64,000 bases of DNA from Iris pallida (GCA_029216955.1 JANAVB010023996.1:17412142-17476141); one strand, 5' to 3'. Counted from the stretch's first letter, positions 22,673-34,319 are shown. The notes: a model not told the origin generated them from the sequence alone. Program-made: numbers and translations.

Positions 22673-24240
22673 TATCACTACCACTTTTCTAGATTAGGGG
22701 TATTTTAGTAATTGTGTGTTAATTTGAATTTTTGATTATTTTTTTATTTGGTTGGTGTGGTAATTGTTGATTAGTGCTTTTGGTATTAGCAGACGGTTTA
22801 ACCTTAGTTAACATTGATTAGAAGACTAGACATGTGATTAGAGACTTAATTAGCTAATTAGAATTTAAGTTAGAGCTTAGTCCTAATTAGGAAACAATTC
22901 AAGTGATTTTTAGGCTATTTTAATATATAGCTTTTTGGCCTTTTTGCTAATGGGCTTCTTGTTTAACTTTAGATGAGTTGTGGCCCATCACCAACCCTAA
23001 CTTAATCCTACCAGCCATTATGGCCGGCCACACACAACCCCCCCTTTTATGTGTTATAGCATTGTAGCCGTCAAGTTCTCAAACACTAGAAATCCCCTTC
23101 TCTTCCAAAAGTCTATTTTCTCAACTCTCATCCAATCAATCCAAACAAAGTGCATTGCGATCCTTGGGAGGAGAGGAACTTGCTGGAGACTTGCTAGCAA
23201 GGGATCGGAGGCTTCGGACTGGAGAAAATCGACGTCGGGACGTTTGGAGGCTCGTTTCATTGAAATATTGACTCTTAATAGGTAAACTCCTCTAAACCCC
23301 TGTAAATTCTGATTTTTCTTCATAGATACATCCATATAGGTAGCCCGGACCTCTAGATGTAGTTTGGTTGATTTTCGTATCCGCTTGGTAGGCGTATCCT
23401 GATGCACGAGTGCCATAACTCGATGGATACGATACGGTTTCATATGAAACTTGATGGACACATGGGGGCAACCTCTGCCCACGTGCTCCTAAAGTTTCAC
23501 CAGGTTTCGTGGAGCGTGCACGGAGTAATCGAACCAGTACGGGTTCATCCCACTGTGCACACGCGTGAAAATCGTCGCTGACACAGCCTTCGTTCGTGGA
23601 TACGACGCAACGAGGACACGATCCAGAAGCATGGACACGTAGCCCTAGACCTAGCCTAACCCTAGACTCGACCACGTGGCACGACGTGGCTCGTGTCGCG
23701 AGCTACGGAGGTCGACACACGCCCACGAGGCCGTGCGCGCACGTGCGTACAGCCCATGCGATACGTGTCTCGTGCGACACGTGGACACCACATGGACACG
23801 TGTCAGGGTGGTGTACACATAGACCTAGATCCCACCTTGCTACGTGCACGAGCACGAGGCTTCTCGTGTGCATGTGGCATTCTATTGAGCACGGCACGTG
23901 CCCATGAGGAATTTTCTATACACGCGTACGTGCCCGTGCGATACACACTGTTTGGATACGATACGAACATGGGTTTGACTATGTGAGGACACGAACAGGA
24001 CACACACGTGTACATCTTCATGTTAGGTTTCATGAGATTTGGTCGGGTATTTTGGATTTTAGGTATTGAGTTGGGTTGTGTAGTTTATGAGTTCGTCTTT
24101 AAGTTGGTTTTGGGATATTTGAGATCGATTTTGTGTTTCAACTCAATTTCTGAGTTTGATATTTAGGTTTAGTTTAGATTTTTGAGTTTGATTTGTAGTT
24201 AGACCAATGTTTACATTCAATTGTTTATAATCTATATGTT
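22673..24240 (+). repeat. 5' half of a plus-strand long LTR, cut at (TA)n
   Basis: From about 22673 (TATCACTACCAC) the sequence runs parallel to the reverse complement of 27012 downward. Both share a GGGTATTTTAG block and a CATCCATATAGGT block, then a GGGGGCAACCTCTGCCCA block. Similarity is perhaps two thirds by eye. The second half of this LTR is absent: the homology stops at the (TA)n tract. Confidence 0.6.
23460..24015. promoter_or_regulatory. G-box-rich CpG island inside an LTR
   Basis: Seven CACGTG hexamers lie between 23479 and 24010, along with many further ACGT cores, in an otherwise AT-rich region. CACGTG is the G-box bound by plant bZIP and bHLH factors. The island recurs at the same relative place in the LTRs at 25520-26180 (reversed) and 28440-28985. 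Confidence 0.55.
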
Positions 24241-24256
24241 ATATATTTTTCCTTTG

Positions 24257-24411
<155 letters not shown>

Positions 24412-24428
24412 GGAAGCGGATCAAAGCC

Positions 24429-24758
24429 CCCTTAGAAAGCCCCCCAAAAACCCCCTTCACTCTAATTCGTAATTTAATGTTATATTAATGTTAATATTAA
24501 TGTTAATATTAATATTAATGTTAATATTAACATTAAATACTAAATTAACATGAATGTTAACAGTAAAATTAATATTAACATTAATATTAACATTAACATT
24601 AATATTAACATTAACATTAATATAAAAAAAAAAAATTAATATTAATATTAACATTAATTAATAACATTAATATTAATATTAACATTAATATTAACATTAA
24701 TATTAACATTAATATTACGAATTAGAGTGAGGGGGGTTTTTGGGGGGCTTTCTAAGGG
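24429..24758. mobile_element. 330-bp hairpin with near-perfect 45-bp terminal inverted repeats (MITE-like)
   Basis: The left end CCCTTAGAAAGCCCCCCAAA and the right end (TTTGGGGGGCTTTCTAAGGG) are reverse complements. Over the outer 45 bases I count one mismatch. The interior is an imperfect TTAATATTAA/TTAATGTTAA repeat, itself largely self-complementary, so the whole unit can fold on itself. It lies between two (TA)n tracts. There is no unambiguous target duplication, and the family is not one I recognise. Confidence 0.75.
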
Positions 24759-24791
24759 ATATATAATATATATATTATATATATATATATT

Positions 24792-24837
<46 letters not shown>

Positions 24838-24842
24838 TATAA
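24759..24842. repeat. (TA)n microsatellite, right of the hairpin
   Basis: TA-rich repeat with ATATTATA interruptions. It may once have been continuous with the tract at 24257-24411 before the hairpin arrived. Confidence 0.9.
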
Positions 24843-27012
24843 TCTTCATGGAGAGAAGAAAAAAAAATATAAGTTCTTCATGGAGAGAAGAGCTCTCCCG
24901 GGCGACTGTAGGCGATCGGCGCGCTTCTGGCTTCAGCCCTCCGGCGGGCTGCTTCCAAGTTCATTCCTTCCCAAAATTATATTACACAAGTATTTATATA
25001 TAAACTTACATATATGTAGGCTATGTAAAGATATCTATATTATATATACATGTATAGAGATGCACTTGTGAGAAACGGATCGATTACGCAAATCCGAGAG
25101 ACTCACAAATCTGGAAAAAACTGAACCTTGCTTCAAAACAATGCTTACAAACATATAACCATATTCATTTGAAAGATATAATATATATATATATTATATA
25201 TATTATATATATATATATACTACTTATGTATATTAAACCTACAAGTAGAAACTCATATATGCTTGAAAATAGTAATTAAATAGGTAAAAATTTTGCGGAT
25301 CTCTTCCTGCAAGTTCTAAATATCATTTATGAACTAACAAATCAGAAAATACGGATTAAAAGTCAAAGGATCGAAAATCACATTTCCATTCAAAAACTTA
25401 GAACCCGAAGAACCCAATTTTGACAAAACGACTCAAAACGCAAAATACTCCAAATCAACCCGCGAAACATGGCATACACATTGGTCTCAACCTACGTGAT
25501 GCGCTCGGATACTCACGGGTTCGAAATCATGTCAGTGTTGTGTCCACGCGTATCAAAAAAACCCGATACTGCGTGTCAACGTGCACGTATGCGTGCGTTC
25601 TCGCTCGATTGAGCACCGTACACACAACGATAAGCCCGTGCTCGTGCTCGTAGATAGGAGGGTCCTGGGGTAGGTCTAGGATTCGACAACACGGCATGTC
25701 GCACCGAGGTGATGCACGCAGCCCCGCACCATGCGCGGCCTGCTGGACGCGCGCGCGCCCACGCGTGCCACTCGTGCACGCGGCTCGGTCCTCGTGGCTC
25801 GCTCGTCGGGCCACGCCACGTCTTGGGGTTGATTCCCCGGGTAGTCCAGGTATAGGTCTACGCGTCCACGGTCCTGAATAGGTCCTCGTCGCGTCGAAAA
25901 TGCGTAAGAAGTCCGTTTCAGTGACAAATTTTAGCATAGTGCACCGTACGGGCTGAACGATGCACGCCGGATTTCTTCGCGCTCGCTCAACGAAAAGCCG
26001 TGAAATTTTTGGAACATGTGGGCAGAGGTTGCCCCCACATGCTTAAGAAATTTCAGGCAAACATATTTTCTGTGCATCGAGATACAATACGCTGATGGCA
26101 GGGCATGCACGGCCTCGTGCACGGGATCGGTGCACGTGCGTCCGATGCCCGAAACGCTACTAAAATGTCATCGATTTCTGATCCGTCTTCACAAAAGTTT
26201 CTTAAAATAATATTATCTAATCGTTCATGAAGACAGAATCGAAAAATAGCAAGTTTCGTTTCTTAGCGGCATTTCGTCGAACACCTGTCTTAATGGGCCG
26301 ATACATGTCCGATACCGCTACCAAACGAACTCGAAACGTAACCAAACTTTTGGGCATGTCTAGGACACCTATATGGATGCAAATATGAAAGAAAATTCAG
26401 AATAACTATGGTAGAAAAGGGTTTACCTATTTAGTGTCGAAAACTCAATAAATGGAGTCCCTCGGTCGTCGTGTCCGTCGATTCCCCTCAAGCAAAGTCT
26501 CTGCCTCCTCGTTAGTAATACTCCAGCAAATCCTCCTCTTCTAGACGAGTGCAACAGAGTTCGTTTGGGGAGAAACGGACTTCGGATGAAGAAACTAGAA
26601 TTTTTTGAGGAGGAGAACTTTTAGGGTTTCACTTATGGAGGCTATGCTTCACAAATGAATGAGAGAGGGGGAGGGTACTGCTGTGCTGGCCATATGGGGT
26701 TTTCTAGGGTTAGGGTTTCACATGGGCCAACTCCTTCAAGTTGTAATAAGGCCCAAGTCACAAAGGCTCAAAAATGCTATATGCAAAAAGGCTTAAAATC
26801 ATCCAAAAGCCTTCTAAATTGAACCCGAGCCCTAAATAAATTCTAATAGGTAAAAAATAAATTCTAAGACATGGTTAGGCTTCTATATAAAGTCCACTAA
26901 GGTGAAACCAGTTGCTAGCACAACACAAGTCAAAATATCTAAAAAATCATAAAATGGCCAAAATGGCTAAAATGACTAAAATACCCTTTCTATGAAAAAG
27001 TGGATGCTACAG
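24843..27012 (-). repeat. 5' half of a minus-strand long LTR
   Basis: On the minus strand the LTR start is TGTAGCATCCAC at 27012. From there it runs through a GGGTATTTTAG block, an AACCCTAACCCTAG block near 26710 and a CATATAGGTGTCC block near 26370, then a GGGGGCAACCTCTGCCCA block near 26030. It stops in short direct repeats (TCTTCATGGAGAGAAG twice, 24843-24890) beside the (TA)n tract. A purine tract does not precede the TG on the minus strand, so this is not an ordinary 3' LTR. Confidence 0.6.
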
Positions 27013-27370
27013 ATGTGATCGGCGCAACCTGGCCTATCACATCTGACTGCCATGGTTGGCACAACCCATGGGTTGGTGCAACCTTATCAGCCAGCTATGG
27101 CGCAACCTGGGTCCTTAAATGGCCTAGGCGCAACCCAGGTAGGCTCGGCGCAACCTGGCCACCTCTCAATACTACCTGCTGTGGTTGGCGCAACCCATGG
27201 GTTGGCGCAACTAAGCTGCCAGCTATGGCTCATCCTGGGTTACTGAATGGCCTGGGTGCGTCCAGGACGAAAGTCGTAACTACCTCATCCAAGGCGCGTG
27301 GCAACACCCAACTTCCCTCCTGGTCGCAAGGCGTATCTACCTCCTCCACCGCCACCCTGGAGGGGGGCGT
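27013..27370 (+). repeat. Repeat-rich segment between two diverging LTR starts
   Basis: The segment contains two imperfect copies of a ~120-bp unit built from GGCGCAACC words, including GGTTGGCGCAACCCATGGG and GTTGG(C/T)GCAAC. It opens with an inverted pair AGATGTGAT/ATCACATCT around 27010-27045. It ends GGAGGGGGGCG right before TGTAACACC at 27371, which looks like a polypurine tract. A frame without an ATG start runs through it (repeating WVGAT), but I do not regard it as a gene. Probably it is the tail of an element interior. Confidence 0.5.
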
Positions 27371-28439
27371 GTAACACCAGTTTCTAAAATGAGGGTAATT
27401 TTGAAATTTTGTATTTTAATTTATTTAATTATGATATTTAAATGATAATATGATTTTTGGTGATTTTTTATCATTTAAAACTATTTTAAGTTATGGCTTA
27501 TGATTTGGTGTTTGACTAGTGTAACCTTAGAGCCTAGCCATGTGATTAGGATGTTTGACTAGTACATTATAGCCTAGAGGGTATTTTGGGCATTTTAGGA
27601 TTTATTTGAATTTATTATGAATTATGGGAATTTGTGTGATTTTAATATTAATTAAATATTGCTATGTGTTGTGTTAGTCATGACTAGTTGAGACTAGGAG
27701 ACTAACCTAGTGACTAACCTAGGTTAAGACCACTTGGTTAGGTTAAGTAAACTTGGTTAGACCTAATTTAGTGAGATTTAAGTCATTAGGACTTGTTTGG
27801 AGAGTTTTGGAGTTGATTAGGCTAAATGGCTCATGACTTCATAAGTCATGATTAATGACTTGAGACTTAAAGCCCATAGGCCCACACCATGTAGCCAAAC
27901 CTAAACCTAATCAGCCCATGGCAGCCACTATTGATCATTTCCCCCTTTAATTTCCTCATAGAATTTAGGGCTAGCCTCCATTGGGATTTGTGCAAGTTTT
28001 AGAAAGAGGTATTTCCCATCTTCCATAAATCCTAGTAAATTCATTTTTATTCCTTTTTAACCCAAACAAATTGCATTGAGTCCTAAATTTTCTCTACTTT
28101 CTGTTGGTACCAAGTGTTCTTGGCTTTGGAGCTCATTAAAGGAATTTGTTCATCAAGAGGAGCACCTCTTTGTGGAGCTTTTTGAAACTTTTGATACACA
28201 TAGGTAATTTCAATTTCTTACCATAGAACCCTGTTATTTTTGCATCATTAGGGAGCCCTATACCTAGCCTAACCGTAGGAATAGGAATCCCCAAAATTTC
28301 GTGTCCTTTCGGTCCATTTTGGACACGTATCAGTGTCGTTTTTATAGTGTTTGTTGATATGCCACAAAGGATATTTATATGTTGTTTTTGAATACTTTTT
28401 GAATGGAAATATTGTTTTATGTGTGGTTATTGATTTTGT

Positions 28440-28985
28440 GTCCTACTGAGCACATTTCTGGACACGTTTTGTGTCCAAATCGAACATGCACCGCCGCACG
28501 ACACAGCGCACTGGCACCGTGCGCTCCCCTGCTGCTCGGGGTCGACACAGGGCACGACACAGGCTCTCGTGAGGTAATTTTTTCTGGACACGTGGGGGCA
28601 TTGTCTGCCATCACCCACACAAAATTTCACGAGCTTTCGTGCACTGTGTGCGAAGAAATCGCACGCGCACGGATTTGACACTTTGTACACGTGCGGAAAT
28701 TCGTCCCACTGACACGCACTCACACACGCGACACGACACGGCCTAGACACGAATCAGGGTCCTAGAAACCTAGCCCTAGTCTAGGTGAACATGTGGACAC
28801 AATCTCGTGAGTCGAGTCGCTGTGTCGTGCACACGATCGACACGAACACGTGCACGACGTGTGGACTGGCTGTGCATGGTTTGTGTATTATTGTACTGGA
28901 CACGTTTGTGTCCACTTTTGTGGACACAAACACTTCACATAGCACGTGCACATTGTGTATTAATGTTACCAACCATTAAGTTAGC
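28440..28985. promoter_or_regulatory. G-box-rich island in the long LTR
   Basis: Four CACGTG sites (near 28588, 28688, 28848 and 28942) sit among many GACACG and GTGTCC words. The equivalent position in the LTR halves at 23460-24015 and 25520-26180 has the same character. Confidence 0.5.
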
Positions 28986-29399
28986 ATTTTAGTTTAGTTT
29001 GGGATTAAATTCCTTTTGCCTATTCTTCCTGATACGGGTTTTCTGATTTTCCAGTTTTTTTTGAATATGATTTTGACAGCCCATTTGATCAATCTAAATG
29101 TTTATTACATGTTTAAGTTCATATTATGGTTCTCCTATTAGCCATCTACATGTGTGTCAATTTTGGGTTGGAATGGAGGTGTTTGAATGTTTGAACTGAT
29201 TTGATGTGGACTGTTTTTGGTGAAAACTGAATGCTACTCACTGATTTCCTTTATTTTATCCAATGTTGTTTTCCTTTGAAACCTGAGATTTAATGAATTG
29301 GTTTTAGAGTTTGAAAATGAGTATTGGACTTGGTGATTGGCCTCAATCCAATGGCTGTTACATAAGTGGATGCTCAATTTATATTGAATTATGGGAGTG

Positions 29400-30190
29400 A
29401 CTCTCTCACATGTTCACATCTTTTTTTCCACACACACCCAGATATGTAATTGACACACCTTTAAACACACACACACACACTGTTTAACCCCATATTCCTG
29501 AGATTATGATTCAATTTTGTACACAACACTATGATACTTTGTATATCCTGTCACTTGAGTTGAAACCTGGGTTCAATTCTAAAACCTGGGGTTTTTTAGT
29601 ATTCGCTGAATGTTCCTGCCACATTGGTTCAGCTTACACACATGCCTAAACACCTGTACCTATCTTCATTCCTGACACACTAACACCCTGTTTTGATTTG
29701 TACACTGTTTAAACACTGGTTTCCTGAGACACAAACCTGGGAATTGATTCCTGGAACACTTGACACTCATGTACACACACAATAACTGAGACCTTAGCTT
29801 GTTAAATCTGAATGTTTGCACAAATGCACAAGAAAACACAATTTTTCCCTCACGATTGATTTTCTACACTGTCCTCAACTGACCTGGGCTTTGAAATCCT
29901 GGGGATGGGTTACCTGAACCGAGTCCTTGTACTGTTTTAACCTGAGAAGCATCATTGTCCCTTGGGATTCCTGAGAACCATTATTGCACACCACTCATAG
30001 CCTTCATACTCACACACACATGATAACACATATGTACACACACCATCTCACTTCCTGTCATACTATACTAGCCTAAACATATGCCACACCCTCATAACAC
30101 CATTCCACACACACACAGGATTGACCCTCACTTTCCTGTCACATGACACATACACACCACTCTCAAATATACACACACATTGCCTAGAAT
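29400..30190. repeat. CA-rich low-complexity tract
   Basis: ACACACAC runs and CCTGA/CACACT words dominate. No frame is supported. Confidence 0.7.
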
Positions 30191-30533
30191 GTATATTATC
30201 CCTCTCTATGTATAGTAATACATGTAGCTAAGGGTTAATGATAATTTACAATATGTAATGTATATTGCCATTGGTATACATATGGAATGTAGGATATATA
30301 TGTATATATGGGTGTTTGGTATATATGGGTTATGGCTTTTATTTAGCTCATGACCCACATGTGGTTGGATTCAATATAGGTATGGCTATGTAGGTAAGAT
30401 GTACATAGATATGGCCTAGGGCTTGGCTATTTGCCTATGGGATAGGGCCTATGGCCTATAACTTAGGTGACATAGCCTAGGTACTCATGGGTGGTTTGTG
30501 TGTATGAAATACACCATGTGTAATACCCTACAG

Positions 30534-30546
30534 NNNNNNNNNNNNN
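30534..30546. other. Assembly gap (13 N)
   Basis: Thirteen N between TAATACCCTACAG and a (TA)n tract. The true length is unknown, so distances across it are unreliable. Confidence 0.98.
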
Positions 30547-30693
30547 ATATATATATATATAAGAGGGTTATATATATATATATATATTATATATATAATA
30601 TATATATATATATTATATATCGATATATATATATATAAATAAAATAAAAATAAATAAAAATAAAAAAATAATAAAATATATAGATATATATAT

Positions 30694-30749
<56 letters not shown>

Positions 30750-30942
30750 AGGAGATGAGAGAAGAAGAAGAAGAAACACCACAGCAGCAGCATTAGCTGC
30801 AGTAACAGCAGCAGCCTGGCAGCAGCTGCTGCCAGGTTCAACCCCCCTTGTTGCCTTGTTCACCTATTAACCCCCCTTTATATATATATATATATAATAT
30901 ATATATATTATATTATATAGATATATATATATATATATATAT
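30547..30942. repeat. (TA)n tracts around a CAG-rich palindrome
   Basis: TA repeats at 30547-30748 and 30880-30942 enclose 130 bp with CAGCAG runs and a perfect 22-bp palindrome at 30815-30836 centred on CAGCTG. Frames here are artefacts. Confidence 0.85.
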
Positions 30943-31518
30943 GTTGGTAGATAGTAAAATTAGAAGAGAATAGGAGAAGAAGATTAAGGAAAAGAATAAG
31001 AAGAAGTTAGAAGGAAAGAATTAGAAAAAGTTAGAAGAATAGAAGAAAAGAGGGAAATAAGGAATAGAGGGGATCGAGTTAGAGGGCGAAACGGAGCTCG
31101 GAGTATCGAAATGAGTTGAAACTTGGCATGGGGCAAGAATACGTGAATTAGATTTTACGGGTAGGCTCCCGAATGGAAATCGGGGTTGTAGGGCGCGGTA
31201 TCGCGCCGTACCATTGCGTATCTTGAAATATTCAAGATATCGGCAATGAGCCGTATCGTGGACTAGATGTCAACTTTACTTAGGTATCTTGGTAGGTAAT
31301 ATATGTATAGGCTAGTATCTTACTACCCTAGGGAGCTCGGGTCAAAATATCAAGCGTAGGTAGGCTAACTTGATAATTGCTAAGCTAGAATTTTACCCTT
31401 TTTAAGGGCAAAATAGGATATTGGCCTACGGCCAAGATTTGAGTTTCGAAGTCCAAGATGGACTTGGATATGGGCTGTAGAGGTTGGTAATAGTTAGAAA
31501 TAGTCGCCTAGACCTAGT

Positions 31519-31887
31519 CTTGACCTCGGTTGACCCAGAGTTGACTTTTTACCCAAAAGTCAACCGTGAGTCAACACTTTGTCTAGATTTGACCAAATCC
31601 AAACCAGAGTTGATCAGTTGACCAAAAGTCAACTTGTTGGTCAATATTTGACCAGTTTGACCTAGAGTTGACCTAGAGTTGACCAGAGTGACCAGGGTTG
31701 ACCAGTTGACCAAAAGTCAACTGTAGGCCAACTCTTGACCCCGTTTGACTTTCTTCGACTTGTTTTGACCTGTGATGACTGGTATGACCTATGATTGACT
31801 TGGTCTGACTTAGATTGACTTGATATAACTTGATTTGACCTAGATTGACTTGACAGGATTAGTGTGACTCAGTGAGACATAGTTTGA
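31519..31887 (+). promoter_or_regulatory. Dense W-box (TTGAC) array in the long LTR
   Basis: About twenty TTGAC and five GTCAA cores occur in 370 bp, most as TTGACC or TTGACT, with repeated blocks such as GTTGACCAAAAGTCAAC. TTGAC(C/T) is the core bound by WRKY factors. A much shorter version, with four or five cores, is at 57490-57560 in another LTR of the same type. Confidence 0.55.
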
Positions 31888-33317
31888 CCTAGATTGCATA
31901 TCATTCATTGCGAATTATTCTTAAACTTGTTTAAACCTAAATTAACATACAGTATCTCATATTTAGGTTCCTGATTTCCGCTCTGAGCATTGATGTACCC
32001 TACATCTCAGGACAGCAGGCGAGTACATTCACTGATAGTTTTCATTGTCTTGATATTTGCTATATCCGATTCAATCGTAGTGTCTTACTTGATTCTTAGA
32101 CACGATAGTTCACGGACTAGTATTGTCGGATTCCTGTCATGAGATGTCATTCCTGGATTTCTTGGGATACTTGTACTTGCTCGGTCTTGATTCTTGTACT
32201 TGTATTGACGCCGATTCCTGAAGAGGACTTGCTCCCCTCTTAGGGAATCCCGCGTCATGACGTGGTATGTCCGGATCCGTATACTATTCGGAGAATGAAG
32301 AATATTATAGATAGTGTGATCAATGCCCACCTTGAGTTACTACTTGTATCATAGCTATACCCTCACCTCACGATGGGTATAGCCTGACCTATGCTACTAC
32401 TTGCTCCATAGCTTACCATCCCGGCCGGACCGAGTCCACACACTTGTAGTCGGTCGGCTGGAAGCCTGATTCTTGACCCATACCGATCATATTAGGCTAT
32501 AATGTTCGAGGCACATTTTATATTTACTTTTCTTGTCATATATCCTGTTCTGTTCTACATTCAGTACTTTCTCACCATGCATGATATACAGTTACTCACA
32601 TGCTCTACATGCCTTTACATTGTATCTTGATTGGAGACTAAGTTCTGCTCGGGAGAAGAGTTACAACCCCGGTCCTTGTTTGGTTTAAGGGTTGTAACTC
32701 GGCTTCTGAACGGTTCCCAAATCTTCATATATCTTTGTCTTGTAGTTCATTATACTGTCTCTTATAGAACTTGTCAATTCACATGGAACTGCTGTTAGTG
32801 TTTGTACTTGCTCATTTTCCTGACAGGATACTGTTATGATATATTACAGATGACTCTGAGGCGGACTCCTCGACTTATTATGGGCTCGAGTTAGATGGAG
32901 TAGCCTTGGATCGTGGCCTTATAGTAGAGCCACTAGATTTTGTACTTCCAGAGTTGTGTAGGTTAGCTAGGTTTGACTGGACTGCGATCCAGCTAGCTTT
33001 ATCAGACTGCAGTTTCTATATTATATTTTGATACCCTGTGATGTTGTATATATCTGGGCTTGTATTGGACTCTGGACTTATTTTACTCTTTCATCTATCA
33101 TGTCTTTCCTTCTGAGCTATCTACCTTAGTTTATTCTGTGATTGAGACTGTATTGTTATGTCATCTCCATTCGGAGAGTATGTACTGTACAGGTACATTT
33201 ATATTGTTAGTCGTAGTATTTACAGACGTTATATACAACGTTCTACCGCCGACACTGCGGCGTAGGCTGGACGTACCCACGTGCTCGTGCCCCTCATAAG
33301 GGTGCGGGTCGTGAACA

Positions 33318-33345
33318 TTTTGTGGTGGCCCACGCAGGTCCAATT
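33318..33345 (+). other. Internal-start remnant after the long LTR
   Basis: TTTGTGGTGGCCCACGCAGG parallels the first internal bases of the gag-only element (13109 onward). It indicates that the LTR ending at 33317 once had an element interior on its right. That interior is cut off at 33346 by the next LTR. Confidence 0.5.
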
Positions 33346-34319
33346 TGTTTTCCATAAATAAATTCACTTTATTTATTTTGATTCTGGGAAAATACAACTT
33401 TATGAATCCGATCTAGAAGACGATCGCTTTATCCCTTGGACGATGCGAAGAAGAAAAGCTCTCAAGAATTCGACAGCAATTTAGATATTCTGTATATCTG
33501 TACAATGAATGAGAAGAGAACTCTATTTATAGAGTCAAAAAATAACTGAAAAGATAACTGCCTTCATAATCTATGCATAGTTGATAATCACGCAGGACTC
33601 AAACATACGCAATGTTAATGAGCAGTTGCTAGACGTGGCCTGTAACTATTGGACACATGGCAATCGTGCATGAGTCGTGTGCAAGTTACTGAGCACGCAT
33701 ACGAGAGATTTGTGGCATGTCTGCCACGTACTCCAATCTGATAATTTGAGATAAAATCCACGCCAACTGGTTGAGGATGAAATCCACACAGACTTGGGAC
33801 AGAAGGCTTCAGAATACACGCCAACTTGAGGCAGAAAGCTTCAGAATACGCGCAAACTTGAGACAGAAAGCTCAAAATTCACGCAAACTTGAGAAAGGAA
33901 CATAGAAGTTCAAAATCACGCAGACTTGAGTCAGAACGGCCAGCTGTCTTGATTCGACGTACCTCGACTGGCACAAAATCTCTGACATTGATTGCCTTGT
34001 CAGTCACATTAAATGACAAAAGGTCTTTTTGGTACGCCAACTTGATGAAGACTGAATCTTGTTGAGAAAGATTTCGAAAGTCACGCAATAGTCGACTGAG
34101 ATCTCTCGAGTCCCGTACATACGTGGCATACGAGGAGACATTCTTTGACTGTCGTGCTGTCAGTCATAATGATACTCTGACAAATGATGAGCTGTCTCTG
34201 TGTACCATTTAAACTCTGCGTATATTTGAGAAAATGGTCTGATAGAACTCAGCGTGTATTTTAGACATTGTTCTGATAGGCTGTATTAACTCAGCGTGAC
34301 TTCATTTTTGAGTCCTACA
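33346..34319 (-). repeat. Minus-strand LTR, 974 bp, unrelated family
   Basis: On the minus strand it starts TGTAGGACTC and ends ATGGAAAACA, with a TATA box CTATAAATAG at 33522-33533 and U3 tandem repeats upstream. The flanks (CAATT and GCTTG) do not match, so it is not a simple solo LTR. Next to it on the right is truncated chromovirus integrase, so a rearrangement or an incomplete element is likely. Confidence 0.6.
33752..33936 (-). repeat. U3 tandem repeat, ~32-bp unit, about six copies
   Basis: Units of the form ACGC(A/C)AACTTGAGACAGAA followed by AGCTTCAGAAT recur about six times, decaying toward the right. Tandem units in U3 often act as transcription enhancers; here this is inference. 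Confidence 0.7.

Larger units (their letters stand above)
27371..33317 (+). repeat. Very long plus-strand LTR (about 5.9 kb), containing an assembly gap
   Basis: It starts TGTAACACC after a polypurine-like run. It ends GGGTCGTGAACA (one A more than the related LTRs) before the leader-like TGGTGGCCCACGCAGG. Inside, in order, are a G-box island (28440-28985), an ACAC-rich tract (29400-30190), an N gap (30534-30546), (TA)n tracts (to 30942), a GA-rich tract (30960-31060), a W-box array (31519-31887) and the common LTR tail. TGTAATACCC just before the gap (30519) looks like another LTR start, so the region may be two LTRs joined across the gap. Confidence 0.6.

Noticed and set aside
23054..23986. 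Several overlapping frames on both strands (75-142 codons)
   Set aside because: Caused by high GC and few stop triplets in the G-box-rich LTR island, with no protein pattern in any frame.
27000..27374. Repeating WVGAT frame as a possible secreted repeat protein
   Set aside because: It has no ATG start, begins inside an LTR end and stops inside the next LTR. It is a by-product of the GGCGCAACC DNA repeat.
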